Source: Halapricum sp. CBA1109 (lineage in GTDB: Archaea; Halobacteriota; Halobacteria; Halobacteriales; Haloarculaceae). From it: 36,053 nt of DNA. The notes beneath the pieces are model-generated. The model worked only from the letters and a program-made list of their open reading frames with translations. It ran no database searches and had not been told where the DNA came from. A program made the translations under genes and the position numbers. Of the stretch, positions 25,863 to 33,683 are shown one piece after another. The stretch covers positions 1 to 36,053 of the forward strand of contig NZ_WPCA01000009.1 of NCBI RefSeq assembly GCF_009741825.1, in the 5' to 3' direction. Within the stretch, counting starts at the first letter, position 1. Each line of letters starts with the position of its first letter.

Positions 25863-26920
25863 CAGTCCTCCGAATCGGCGACCGCGAGATACGTCGAGGC
25901 GACACTCTCCCAACTCGGGAGGGACGCCGAGACGTCGACACCGGCGACGCGGTCGACGGCAGTCCCGAGGGCGTCGGGTGTCGGTTCGATCAACGCACCG
26001 CAGGCGTGGCGTTCGACGAGGCTCCTGTGTGCGGGAACGTCCGAGAGGACGACCGGCACGCCGAACGAGAGCGCCTCCAGCGACGCCACCGGCATCCCCT
26101 CGTAGGCCGAGAGGCTCACGAAGGCGTCCGCCGTTGCGAGCCAGCGCCACTTCTCGTCGTCGTCGACGTAGCCACGGACGTGAACCCGGTCGCTGGAGAC
26201 GGCCGAGACGACATCGTCGTGAAGCGGCCCATCGCCGGCGATCACGGCGTGTATCGAGGGATCGGCCGCACAGACCGCGTCCAGACAGCGCGCACACAGT
26301 GCCGGTCGTTTCTGGTACGTGTGGCTGCCGAGGCTGACGAGAAGCGTCGCGTGGTCCGGAATGTCGAATCGCTCACGGATCGGTCCGACCGACTCCCCTG
26401 CCGGCGTCGAGAGCCCGTTGGGAACGTACGCCGCGTCCTCGACGCCGAAAGTCGATACCTCAGAGCGTAGCTGTGGGGAGACGACGGTGTAGGTCGGCCC
26501 CTCCGGCACCGTCGCCCGGAGCCGACCGTAGAACCAGCGTTCGAGACGGCTCGTTGCCCACAGATACGGAAGCCGACGGCGGGGGTAGACGCCGTCACGT
26601 GCGAGACAGTACTCTGCCATCTCGGTTGTGTGGAAGGTGACGAGCGTCCGGTCCCAGAAATCGGCGTCCGGGACAGTCGGGGAGAGCGGCTGGTGCATCC
26701 AGATGAGGTCGTACGCTCCGGACCCCGAGAGGTCACGGAACTGCTTTTGCCACCACCGGGCGATGCCGGGGACGCCGACGGTCACGCCACCGACCCGTGC
26801 CGCCGCGCCGTCGGGGAGGCGGTAGTCGACGTCGTGCCCCATCGCGTCCCACTGCTCGCCGACGCGTTCGGCGACGGCCTTGATGCCGAGCCTGTGAGGG
26901 GTGAGGACGAGACAGTTCAC
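25862..26920 (-). CDS. Family 4 glycosyltransferase
   Basis: 352 residues. The start is GTG 26920, chosen because it forms a GTGA overlap with the stop of the upstream phosphodiesterase-like gene and gives a sensible N-terminus (NCLVLTPHRLGIKAVAERVG). Donor domain: LLVSLGSHTYQKRPALCARC, VIAGDGPLHDDVV, and E-x7-E in YEGMPVASLEALSFGVPVVL. The acceptor domain contains DLIWMHQPLSP and TLVTFHTTEMAEYC. The upstream part of the open frame (to 27808) is an arginine-rich shadow. Donor and acceptor unknown. Confidence 0.85.
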   Translation of the reverse strand: MNCLVLTPHRLGIKAVAERVGEQWDAMGHDVDYRLPDGAAARVGGVTVGVPGIARWWQKQFRDLSGSGAYDLIWMHQPLSPTVPDADFWDRTLVTFHTTEMAEYCLARDGVYPRRRLPYLWATSRLERWFYGRLRATVPEGPTYTVVSPQLRSEVSTFGVEDAAYVPNGLSTPAGESVGPIRERFDIPDHATLLVSLGSHTYQKRPALCARCLDAVCAADPSIHAVIAGDGPLHDDVVSAVSSDRVHVRGYVDDDEKWRWLATADAFVSLSAYEGMPVASLEALSFGVPVVLSDVPAHRSLVERHACGALIEPTPDALGTAVDRVAGVDVSASLPSWESVASTYLAVADSED

Positions 26921-28554
26921 TCCAGATACCCCATCCCTTTGAGCCGGTCTTCGAGCGCCTGTTCTTCCGCGCTCGTCATCTCCGCCGCTGTCCCCGGAAT
27001 CGCCCCCTCGTAGGTCGTCCACCGCGGGTCGTGGTCGACAGCGGAGAGCGAGAGCGGCGCGCCGTCGAAACGCTCGTCGAGCGGGATGTCGTGTAGGTGC
27101 AACAGCGTCGGCGTGACGTCGAGTATCGACGGTGTCGACCCCGGCGACCACTCGGAGTCGATGTCGGGGCCGGCAGCGACGAGCAGGCCCGTATCGGTGT
27201 GATCGATGCGCCCTGCGTCGGCCGGGATGAACGTCTTCCCGCGCGGCTTGGCGCTCCCGATGACGTAGTCGTCGTGCTGGTGGAGCACGATGTCGGGGGC
27301 GTCCGCGACGTACGGACCCTCGTAGACGTCCTCTCGCGGCTTGACCTCGGTGAACGCCGGCGTACCGTCCGGCCCTTCCAACGCGGCGAGGCGGTCGATC
27401 AGTTCCGACCGGAGGTCGTCGTAGGCCCCCTCGTCGACGATACCGTCGTCGTAGTACGTCTCGGCGTTGATGACGACACCGACGTCGACGCCACTGAACC
27501 CGATACCCTGATAGAAAGCCCGGCTTCGCTCGTAGTCGATCACTTCCTCGTCGACCCCGGCTCCGAGGCCTGCCGGGGCGAGACGGGTGGCGAGGTCGTA
27601 CAGCCCGGCCGTGGCGAGCAGGCGTTCGAGGCGCTGTTTGGTGACGCCGACCGACCCGAGGGCGGCCAGCAGACGACCCGCTACCGACCGTCGACCGTCG
27701 GCCTCCGCTCCCATCGCCCGATCCATCCACGCAGACTTCCGCTCCGACCCGACTGTCGTCTCGGCGTAGCCGTTCTCGGCGAGCCACGTGTTGAGCGCGA
27801 CCGACCACTGCTTTGGCTGGCCGATACCGTGGTCGGAGACGACGACGACGTTCGGATCACCGCCGGCCGCGTCTAGGATGTCCCCCATACAGTCGTCGAC
27901 ACGTTCGAATATCCGACGGACGTTCTCGCGGTCGTCGAACTTGTGGACGGCTCCGTCGGTCTTCTGAAACTCGACGAAACAGAGGTCCCACTCGTACGCG
28001 TCCATCAGCGCGAGGGTGAGGTCCCGCCGGGAGTCAGTCAGCGAGCGCCACTCTTCGAGCAGTCGCCCCTCGGAAACGTCAGCCGCCTCCGAGGGAGCGT
28101 AGACGCGGTAGTCGTCCATCCCAACTCGCTCTAGGACGTCCGGCGGGTACGTGTCCGGCGTGTCGGTGGCGAGATACCCAGGGACGAGAGCACCGTCTAT
28201 CTCACGCCCGGGATGGGTTACGGGGACGTTAACGACGAGCGAAGTCCGGTCGTTGGCCGTCGCGTAGTCCCAGAGCCGACGCGCCCGGACGGTTTCGTCG
28301 GAGACCGGCGTGACGTGATATGAATCAGGGTGGCGCTCGTAAAACCCAAACACACCGTGTTTTCCCGGGTTGACGCCGGTAGTGAGCGACGACCACGCCG
28401 GCGGTGTCGTCGCCGGGACACAACTTCGGAGCCCCGAGGCGACCCCGCGGTCGAGCAGCCCCGAGAGCGTGTCGAGGCGGCCCGAGTCGAGCCACTCGTC
28501 GATCAGATCGAAACACGCGCCGTCGAGGCCGAAGACGATAGTCCGGGCAGTCAT
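26917..28554 (-). CDS. Alkaline phosphatase family phosphodiesterase-like protein (NPP type)
   Basis: 545 residues of the type I phosphodiesterase/nucleotide pyrophosphatase family: TIVFGLDGACFDLIDEWLD (metal ligand D11), nucleophile region CVPATTPPAWSSLTTG (T49/T50), LCFVEFQKTDGAVHKFDD for the second metal, VVVVSDHGIGQPK, and RIDHTDTGLLVAAG near the C-terminus. Members cleave or transfer phosphodiesters; in a glycan locus it could handle sugar-phosphate or nucleotide-sugar bonds (inferred). No signal peptide, so probably cytoplasmic. The tail EDRLKGMGYLE matches the shared superfamily tail. It lies 49 bp after the frameshifted GT2 and overlaps the GT4 start by 4 bp. Confidence 0.8.
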   Translation of the reverse strand: MTARTIVFGLDGACFDLIDEWLDSGRLDTLSGLLDRGVASGLRSCVPATTPPAWSSLTTGVNPGKHGVFGFYERHPDSYHVTPVSDETVRARRLWDYATANDRTSLVVNVPVTHPGREIDGALVPGYLATDTPDTYPPDVLERVGMDDYRVYAPSEAADVSEGRLLEEWRSLTDSRRDLTLALMDAYEWDLCFVEFQKTDGAVHKFDDRENVRRIFERVDDCMGDILDAAGGDPNVVVVSDHGIGQPKQWSVALNTWLAENGYAETTVGSERKSAWMDRAMGAEADGRRSVAGRLLAALGSVGVTKQRLERLLATAGLYDLATRLAPAGLGAGVDEEVIDYERSRAFYQGIGFSGVDVGVVINAETYYDDGIVDEGAYDDLRSELIDRLAALEGPDGTPAFTEVKPREDVYEGPYVADAPDIVLHQHDDYVIGSAKPRGKTFIPADAGRIDHTDTGLLVAAGPDIDSEWSPGSTPSILDVTPTLLHLHDIPLDERFDGAPLSLSAVDHDPRWTTYEGAIPGTAAEMTSAEEQALEDRLKGMGYLE

Positions 28555-28603
28555 AGACGGGAGCGCTCAGATAGCTGTCGGCTGGGGACGAGACAACCGT
28601 CGA

Positions 28604-29946
28604 TCATGTGCTCTTCTGGTTCTGGAGTGCGTGGAGGACGATAGCGGTGAAACAGGAGAACGTTCCGACGAGAAACAGGAGGACCGACAGCAACGAGAGG
28701 CCGACCGGGAGCGTTCCCCAAGCGAGGTACCGTTCGAGCGCCCAGAACGCGACGCCGACACCCGCGAGTATCGACGCTGCCCCGGGAACGCCGAGCGCCA
28801 GGATCGGGTGCCGCCGCTCGACGGTCGTCAGGATGCTGTGGACCAGCGAGAGACCGTGTCTGACCGGATGGTAGCTGTTGGAGTCCTCGACATCGTGGTA
28901 GACAGTCGTCCCGACCTCCCGGATCTCGTAATCCCGGTCGAACGCGTGGTAGAGGATGTCCGTACTCGCGTCCATCCCGGTTCCGATCGACTCGTCGGCC
29001 GCCAGCGAGTCGACCGCAGCGGTACTGTACGCCCGGAATCCGCTCTGGGTGTCCGAGATGCGCTGGGAGGCAGTGACGGTACCCAGACTGACGTTCAGGA
29101 GGGAATTTATCACCCCGATACCGAACCGGCGGTACAACGGGACATCGGCGCTGGACCCCGTTTTGAACCGGCTACCGATGACGATCTCCGCGTCGCTCTC
29201 GCGCTGGGTTTCGAGGAGGCGGGATATCTCTTCGGGTTCGTGTTGGCCGTCGCCGTCGACGACGAGAGGTGGTCGACCGAGCGGTCGCTGGCAGCGGTGA
29301 ACAGCGTCCGGAGCGCCGCCCCGTACCCGCGGTTCGTCTCGTGCTCGCGGACCGTCGCGCCGGCGGCACGGGCGCGGGTGGCCGTCCCGTCGGTACTGCC
29401 GTCGTCGACGACCAACACCTCGTCGGCGTACTCGGTCGCACCGTCGACGACATCGTCGATCGTCGCCGCCTCGTTGTGGGCCGGGATACCGACGAGGACG
29501 GACGTCTCAGTCGACCGCTCCGCGACGACACCCTCGACGGCATAGCCGCCTTCGTCGAGACGGTCGAGAGTGGCGTCGAAGTCGATCCGCGGACACGACG
29601 GTGGACGAGTGATCGCGGCCGGATACCCCCGTTCACGCGCCGTCGAGGCGATTTCTCGCACGAGGGCGGACGGGTCGGGGTCCCCACGTGTCGGTCCGAA
29701 CGTTGGCACGTCCAGCTGCCGGGCGAACGTGACGCTGTCGGCATCGGGGATGTCGGCGTGCCCGACGAGCACGTCGTGCCCGCGGTGGCGTGCGTACAGG
29801 ATGGCGCGGGCCAGTGCCGCCTCGTTGTCCCGGGTGGCGACGAGGACAATCGCAGGCCGATCCGTCCGCGAGAGCCCCTGTGACTCGGTGGTGTGTGTAC
29901 GGGCTATCGCCACGTCGTCCGCGTCCGACACACCGTCGTTGCTCAT
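28604..29946 (-). pseudogene. GT2 polyprenyl-phosphate-type glycosyltransferase split by a single frameshift
   Basis: Residues 1-145 form an unusual N-terminal domain (PAIVLVATRDNEAALARAIL, then DVLVGHADIPDADSV). From about 148 a GT2 domain begins: SVLVGIPAHNEAATIDDVV and EVLVVDDGSTDGTATRARAA. At about 29265 the frame breaks exactly in the DxD region. Adding one base restores LVVDGDGQHEPEEISRLLE and joins the second frame (28604-29137), with YRRFGIGVINSLLNVSLG, SDTQSGFRAYST and two C-terminal membrane helices. That layout is like DPM1/AglJ-type enzymes that charge polyprenyl phosphate, so this is a candidate priming enzyme. As written, neither half can be active. Start ATG 29946; stop 28604. 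Confidence 0.75.
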
Positions 29947-30000
29947 CTACTCCCTACTACCCGAAGCGTCGTTAGAAAAGTTTCGGCCCCCGACGCGGCG

Positions 30001-30963
30001 TCACTCTTCGACGGTCACCCAGAGTCGAACCGAGCGGTAGGCAGTGTCGACAGACGGCGACGACGGCACGTTCCCACGGTAGAGTAACACGACCAGTCGG
30101 AGGCGGTCGCCACTCGTTGTCGGCGTGATATCGCGTCGCTGTTGCCACATCTCCCCGTCGGAGAGTTCGGCGGTGAAGCTGTCGAGTGTCTCGGTCGAAC
30201 TGACCGTACGCGACTCACCGTTTCCGGCAACTCGTTGGAGTTCGACGACGCCGGAGTAAGTCACTGCCTGATTCTCGTTGTTCTCGACGCCGACAGTGAT
30301 CCGTTCCGTCTCGCCCGCGGTGAGCGTGTCAGGGTACTCCCCGCCCGCGGTGTCGTTCTCCGGGAGAACGTACAGTTCCGTGTACGACTGCCCCTGTTTC
30401 GGGACGGCGGTGACGTACCCGACGGCTGCCAAGGCGAGGAGGAGAGTCACGACGGCGAGCACCGAGAGCGCGGTATCCCGCCGGTCGTTCGAGACCGAAA
30501 GCGTGCGACGGACCGAGTGTAGCCACGGACTGAACTGGAGCGTGAACCGCTCGTCCGGCGGGAGTCGCGACCAGCGGAACGCGGCGACGGCCACAAAAAG
30601 CAGCGTCAGCGCGACTGTTCCAAGGACGACCCCGACGAAGGTGACGCCGATCCCCGACCGTTCGATACCGAGGCCGTACAGCGACAGGAGCCCGATACTG
30701 AACGTGCAGGCGTAGACGAGTCGAGTGAGGAGATCCGGCCTGCTCGGGATCCGCTCGTCCGCCCCGGAGACCGGAGCTTCGGGAAACAGAGCCGCGACGA
30801 ACGCGTATCCGGGAACGAAGAGGACGAACGGAAGACCGAACAGGACCCGGAGTAGCGAGTCCTCGAGGACCGAGACAGCGGCGGCCGCGAGAAGCGTGAA
30901 CCCGACGATAGCGGCGAGGTCGGTCGGGACCGACTGTGAACGCGCCGAGTCGCTGTCCATCAT
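30001..30963 (-). CDS. DUF1616 family membrane protein
   Basis: 320 residues with five membrane helices in the first 190 (DLAAIVGFTLLAAAAVSVL; LFGLPFVLFVPGYAFVAALF, the family's conserved 'P.V.F.PGY' segment; three more), then an extracytoplasmic beta-rich domain of about 120 residues (ITVGVENNENQAVTYSGVVE). DUF1616 proteins are found with archaeal glycosylation genes; their biochemical role is not known. It is the first gene of the seven-gene leftward run, and a TATA-like box (30985-30991) fits a leaderless start at 30960 or 30963. Confidence 0.75.
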   Translation of the reverse strand: MMDSDSARSQSVPTDLAAIVGFTLLAAAAVSVLEDSLLRVLFGLPFVLFVPGYAFVAALFPEAPVSGADERIPSRPDLLTRLVYACTFSIGLLSLYGLGIERSGIGVTFVGVVLGTVALTLLFVAVAAFRWSRLPPDERFTLQFSPWLHSVRRTLSVSNDRRDTALSVLAVVTLLLALAAVGYVTAVPKQGQSYTELYVLPENDTAGGEYPDTLTAGETERITVGVENNENQAVTYSGVVELQRVAGNGESRTVSSTETLDSFTAELSDGEMWQQRRDITPTTSGDRLRLVVLLYRGNVPSSPSVDTAYRSVRLWVTVEE

Positions 30964-30984
30964 CCGACGGTTGTCGAACGACGA

Positions 30985-30991
30985 CTAAAAG
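30985..30991 (-). promoter_or_regulatory. TATA box of the seven-gene leftward glycan operon
   Basis: TTTTAGT on the minus strand is centred about 28 nt before ATG 30960. Genes from 30963 down to 22717 follow with gaps under 100 bp or overlaps, so this is probably the main promoter of the whole run. Confidence 0.5.
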
Positions 30992-31009
30992 GGACGTGAT
31001 TGTGACCGC

Positions 31010-32104
31010 TCAGACCGACGGCGTCGGCCCAAGCGGCGACTCGCCCGGCAGTTCGTCGCGGTCGTGGGGCGCCTCGAAGTCGAGGGCCGGGCCGACGGGG
31101 ACGATCCGTTTCGGGCTCACGTCGGGGTGGGTCGTGTAGTAGTGTTCGGTGATGTGGTCCATATTCACCGTCTCCGAAACGCCGGACTCACGGGTCGCTT
31201 CGCTCTCGCGGGTCGTACCTCCCCGCTCGCTTGCACTCCCCGTTCGTTCGTTCGGCGCCCCCTCACTCCGTTCGGCGCCGCCAGTCTGGTACAGATCACG
31301 CAGATACGGCCAGAGGTTGTCGTACTCCCGGATCAGCTTGTGGTTGCACATAAAGTGGGTGTGATACACCGCGTCGAAGCGGACCAGCGTCGTGAACATA
31401 CAGATGTCCGCCTCGGTCAGGCGGTCGCCGGCGAGGTAGCGCTGGTCCGCAAGCACCGAGTCCCAGTGGTCCAAGGCGTCGAACAGCTCCGTGACAGCCT
31501 CGTCGTAGGCGCGCTGGCTGTCGGCGAACCCGCACTTGTAGACGCCGTTGTTGATCGGTTCGTAGATGGCGTCGATTATCTCGTCGACGTCGTCCTGATA
31601 CCCCTCGGGATAGAGGTCAACGTCGTTGTCGGCGACGTCGTCGAACTGTGTCGAGAGCATCCGGAGAATCTCCTTGGATTCGTTGTTGACGATGGTCTCT
31701 TCCTGTTTGTCCCAGAGGACGGGGACGGTCACGCGGCAGGTGGCGTCGGGGTCGGCCTCGACGTACAGTTCCCGGAGGTACTCAGAGCCGTACAGCGAGT
31801 CCTCGGTACAGCCCTCCTTCTCGGGGGTGAACTGCCAGCCGTCGTCGTCGCGGAACGGGTCGACGTAGTCGACGCTGATGGCGTCCTCCAGTCCGAGCAG
31901 TTTCCGGGCGACGAGCGTGCGGTGGGCCCACGGGCAGGCACGGCAGACGTAGAGGTGGTACCGACCGGCTTCAGGCTGGAAGCGGGCGTCCGGGTCGTCC
32001 CGAATCTCGTTCCGGAAGGTCGTGTCCTGTCGGTCGAAGGCACCGTCCTCGTTGGTTGTCTGGTAGGCGTCGGTGCGCCACTCGCCGTCGACGAGCATAT
32101 TCAT
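31010..32104 (-). CDS. Glutathionyl-hydroquinone reductase-like GST (YqjG/ECM4 family) with a low-complexity insertion
   Basis: 364 residues. The thioredoxin-like domain has the xi-class GST active site [11 protein letters not shown] (C54, catalytic C57), and the C-terminal helical domain shows [20 protein letters not shown] and [19 protein letters not shown]. The family reduces S-conjugated hydroquinones; in haloarchaea, which use gamma-glutamylcysteine, the thiol partner must differ. Between [10 protein letters not shown] and [10 protein letters not shown] (about residues 274-307) there is a 30-odd-residue insertion rich in E, R, S and G ([19 protein letters not shown]) that I do not expect in the family and that looks like an in-frame repeat insertion into a surface loop. 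Cytoplasmic, not connected to the glycan locus. Confidence 0.85.
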   Translation of the reverse strand: MNMLVDGEWRTDAYQTTNEDGAFDRQDTTFRNEIRDDPDARFQPEAGRYHLYVCRACPWAHRTLVARKLLGLEDAISVDYVDPFRDDDGWQFTPEKEGCTEDSLYGSEYLRELYVEADPDATCRVTVPVLWDKQEETIVNNESKEILRMLSTQFDDVADNDVDLYPEGYQDDVDEIIDAIYEPINNGVYKCGFADSQRAYDEAVTELFDALDHWDSVLADQRYLAGDRLTEADICMFTTLVRFDAVYHTHFMCNHKLIREYDNLWPYLRDLYQTGGAERSEGAPNERTGSASERGGTTRESEATRESGVSETVNMDHITEHYYTTHPDVSPKRIVPVGPALDFEAPHDRDELPGESPLGPTPSV

Positions 32105-32205
32105 ACACGTGCTTGGGGCGACAGTCTGAAAAACACGGTAGTGACACCGGCGTAACTGCTTCGGCGCCGGCGAGTGGCGTGGGACGACACGGCATAGGGG
32201 GAGTC

Positions 32206-32219
32206 GGCCTTCGAAGGCC
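32206..32219. promoter_or_regulatory. 14-bp perfect palindrome in the rpl10e promoter
   Basis: GGCCTTCGAAGGCC is followed directly by TTATG. It lies 41-54 nt before the rpl10e start at 32260. The TTCGA-then-CTTA-like arrangement resembles strong haloarchaeal BRE/TATA regions, so part may be the basal promoter; the symmetry may also be a regulator site. Confidence 0.4.
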
Positions 32220-32259
32220 TTATGCCCACGCTCGGCGAGGGTTTCGCCAAGAGAAACCT

Positions 32260-32790
32260 ATGTCGGACAAACCCGCCTCGATGTACCGGGACATCGACAA
32301 GCCGTCGTACACCCGGCGAGAGTACATCACCGGAATCCCCGGTTCGAAGATCGCACAGCACCAGATGGGCGACAAGCAGAAAGACGCCGACGAGTACCCT
32401 GTCCAGATCAGCCTGATCGTCGAGGAAACGGTCCAGCTGCGCCACGGTTCGATGGAGGCGTCCCGCCTGTCGGCCAACCGCCACCTGATCAAGGAACTCG
32501 GTGAGGGCAACTACAAGATGACCCTCCGGAAGTTCCCCCATCAGGTCATCCGAGAGAACAAACAGGCGACCGGTGCCGGTGCGGACCGTGTTTCCGACGG
32601 GATGCGCCAAGCGTTCGGGAAAATCGTCGGCACCGCCGCCCGGATCCAGTCGGGCGAGCGACTGTTCACCGCCTACTGCGAGGTCGAACAGGCCGAGGCC
32701 GTCAAGGAGGCCTACCGCCGCGCGTACAACAAGATCACGCCGCCGTGCCGCATCAAGGTCGAGCGCGGCGAAGAGCTGCTCGTCTCCTGA
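32260..32790 (+). CDS. rpl10e: 50S ribosomal protein L10e (uL16 family)
   Basis: 176 residues starting [20 protein letters not shown], with the strongly conserved blocks of archaeal/eukaryotic L10e: [19 protein letters not shown], the [12 protein letters not shown] segment and [20 protein letters not shown], ending with the [10 protein letters not shown] strand. It belongs to the large subunit near the peptidyl-transferase and tRNA-binding region. Length is normal for haloarchaea. ATG 32260 is set by the family N-terminus; the open frame upstream of it is spurious. It stands alone, followed by a T run (TTTTT, 32807-32811) that could terminate transcription. Confidence 0.97.
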   Translation: MSDKPASMYRDIDKPSYTRREYITGIPGSKIAQHQMGDKQKDADEYPVQISLIVEETVQLRHGSMEASRLSANRHLIKELGEGNYKMTLRKFPHQVIRENKQATGAGADRVSDGMRQAFGKIVGTAARIQSGERLFTAYCEVEQAEAVKEAYRRAYNKITPPCRIKVERGEELLVS

Positions 32791-32806
32791 TCGCCGGCCG
32801 AGTTCG

Positions 32807-32811
32807 TTTTT
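32807..32811 (+). terminator. T run after rpl10e
   Basis: TTTTT lies 17 bp past the stop in GC-rich DNA, the usual minimal archaeal terminator. The rest of 32791-32960 holds no gene. Confidence 0.4.
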
Positions 32812-32960
32812 GCAGCCGTCCCTGAGAGCCAGCGCTCGGTCGACGGAGTAGTGACACGGCTGAGGGTTCACGGATCTTCGACGCGATACCACGGGGTTCT
32901 GTCAACCGAAACGCAACGGCTGGAGTAGTTTACGGACCGATTGGCCAGCTGTGCCGCACA

Positions 32961-32969
32961 TTTATATCA
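32961..32969 (+). promoter_or_regulatory. TATA box of the HTH_10 regulator
   Basis: TTTATATCA is centred about 27 nt upstream of GTG 32991, the standard leaderless spacing, and supports GTG as the start. Confidence 0.6.
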
Positions 32970-32990
32970 TACGACGATAAATTCAGGCGT

Positions 32991-33647
32991 GTGAGTATTA
33001 TCGTCGAGTATAGCGTTACGTCGCCGGAGCTAGCGCTGTACGACGCGACGACGGTGGTTCCGGAGGTGCGTGTGGAGTTGACCGACATGGTCGCCACCGA
33101 CCCCCAACAGCCGGTGATGTTTTTCTGGGTCGTCGACGGTGACCAGGCGGCGTTCGATTCGGCCCTAGAGAGCGACGATAGCGTCCGAGAGGTGCGCGTA
33201 TACGCCGACACGGACGACCGACGGCTGTATCGAATCGTGCTGTCCCCGGAGACGGGTATCGTCTCGTACCCCAGATGGGTCAGCGCCGGCGGCGGCCTCA
33301 TCAAGGCGTCCTGTCAGGGTGGGATGTGGTCCGGGACGATGCGGTTTCCTGACCGTGAGGCCTTACAGGAGGTCATCCACTGGCTCCGGGAGAACGACAT
33401 CGTGCTCACGGTCAACGCGATATACGACGAGCAGGCGGCCGCGGAGCCGATCGCAAACGGACTGAGTTCCGGACAGGAGCGGACGCTCGAGCGGGCCTAC
33501 GAGATGGGACACTACGAGATTCCACAACGGGCGACCGCGGCCGAGGTGGCCGAGACGCTGGACGTCTCCCAGCAGGCGGTCTCCGAGCGCTTGCGGCGGG
33601 CGTACGCGAACCTCGTGCGACAGCACGTCCTCGACGGGACCGAATAA
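32991..33647 (+). CDS. HTH_10 (bacterio-opsin activator-like) transcription regulator
   Basis: 218 residues. The N-terminal 150 are an alpha/beta sensor-like domain of the kind found in Bat-family regulators (SIIVEYSVTSPELALYD at the start, MRFPDREALQEVIHWLREND near the end). The C-terminal 60 are the HTH_10 DNA-binding domain: LSSGQERTLERAYEMGHYEI, then ATAAEVAETLDVSQQAVSER. These are common haloarchaeal regulators of unknown individual targets. The GTG start is fixed by the TATA box. It ends 36 bp before aspS, and the aspS promoter overlaps this gap. Confidence 0.88.
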   Translation: MSIIVEYSVTSPELALYDATTVVPEVRVELTDMVATDPQQPVMFFWVVDGDQAAFDSALESDDSVREVRVYADTDDRRLYRIVLSPETGIVSYPRWVSAGGGLIKASCQGGMWSGTMRFPDREALQEVIHWLRENDIVLTVNAIYDEQAAAEPIANGLSSGQERTLERAYEMGHYEIPQRATAAEVAETLDVSQQAVSERLRRAYANLVRQHVLDGTE

Positions 33648-33653
33648 ACGGTG

Positions 33654-33659
33654 TTTAAG
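33654..33659 (+). promoter_or_regulatory. TATA box of aspS
   Basis: TTTAAG is centred about 28 nt before ATG 33684, just after the stop of the regulator. It indicates a separate, leaderless aspS transcript and argues against the in-frame GTG at 33651 as start. Confidence 0.55.
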
Positions 33660-33683
33660 TCCGGCCCGCCGGTAAGGCCGCCT

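Noticed and set aside
26921-27808. N-terminal extension of the GT4 frame (to 648 codons)
   Set aside because: It is shadow sequence over the phosphodiesterase-like gene; the GTGA overlap gives a natural start at 26920.
29110-29946. Programmed frameshifting as the explanation for the split GT2
   Set aside because: There is no slippery heptamer or downstream structure of the usual kind, and another GT gene nearby has an unrelated single-base loss; mutation or assembly error is simpler.
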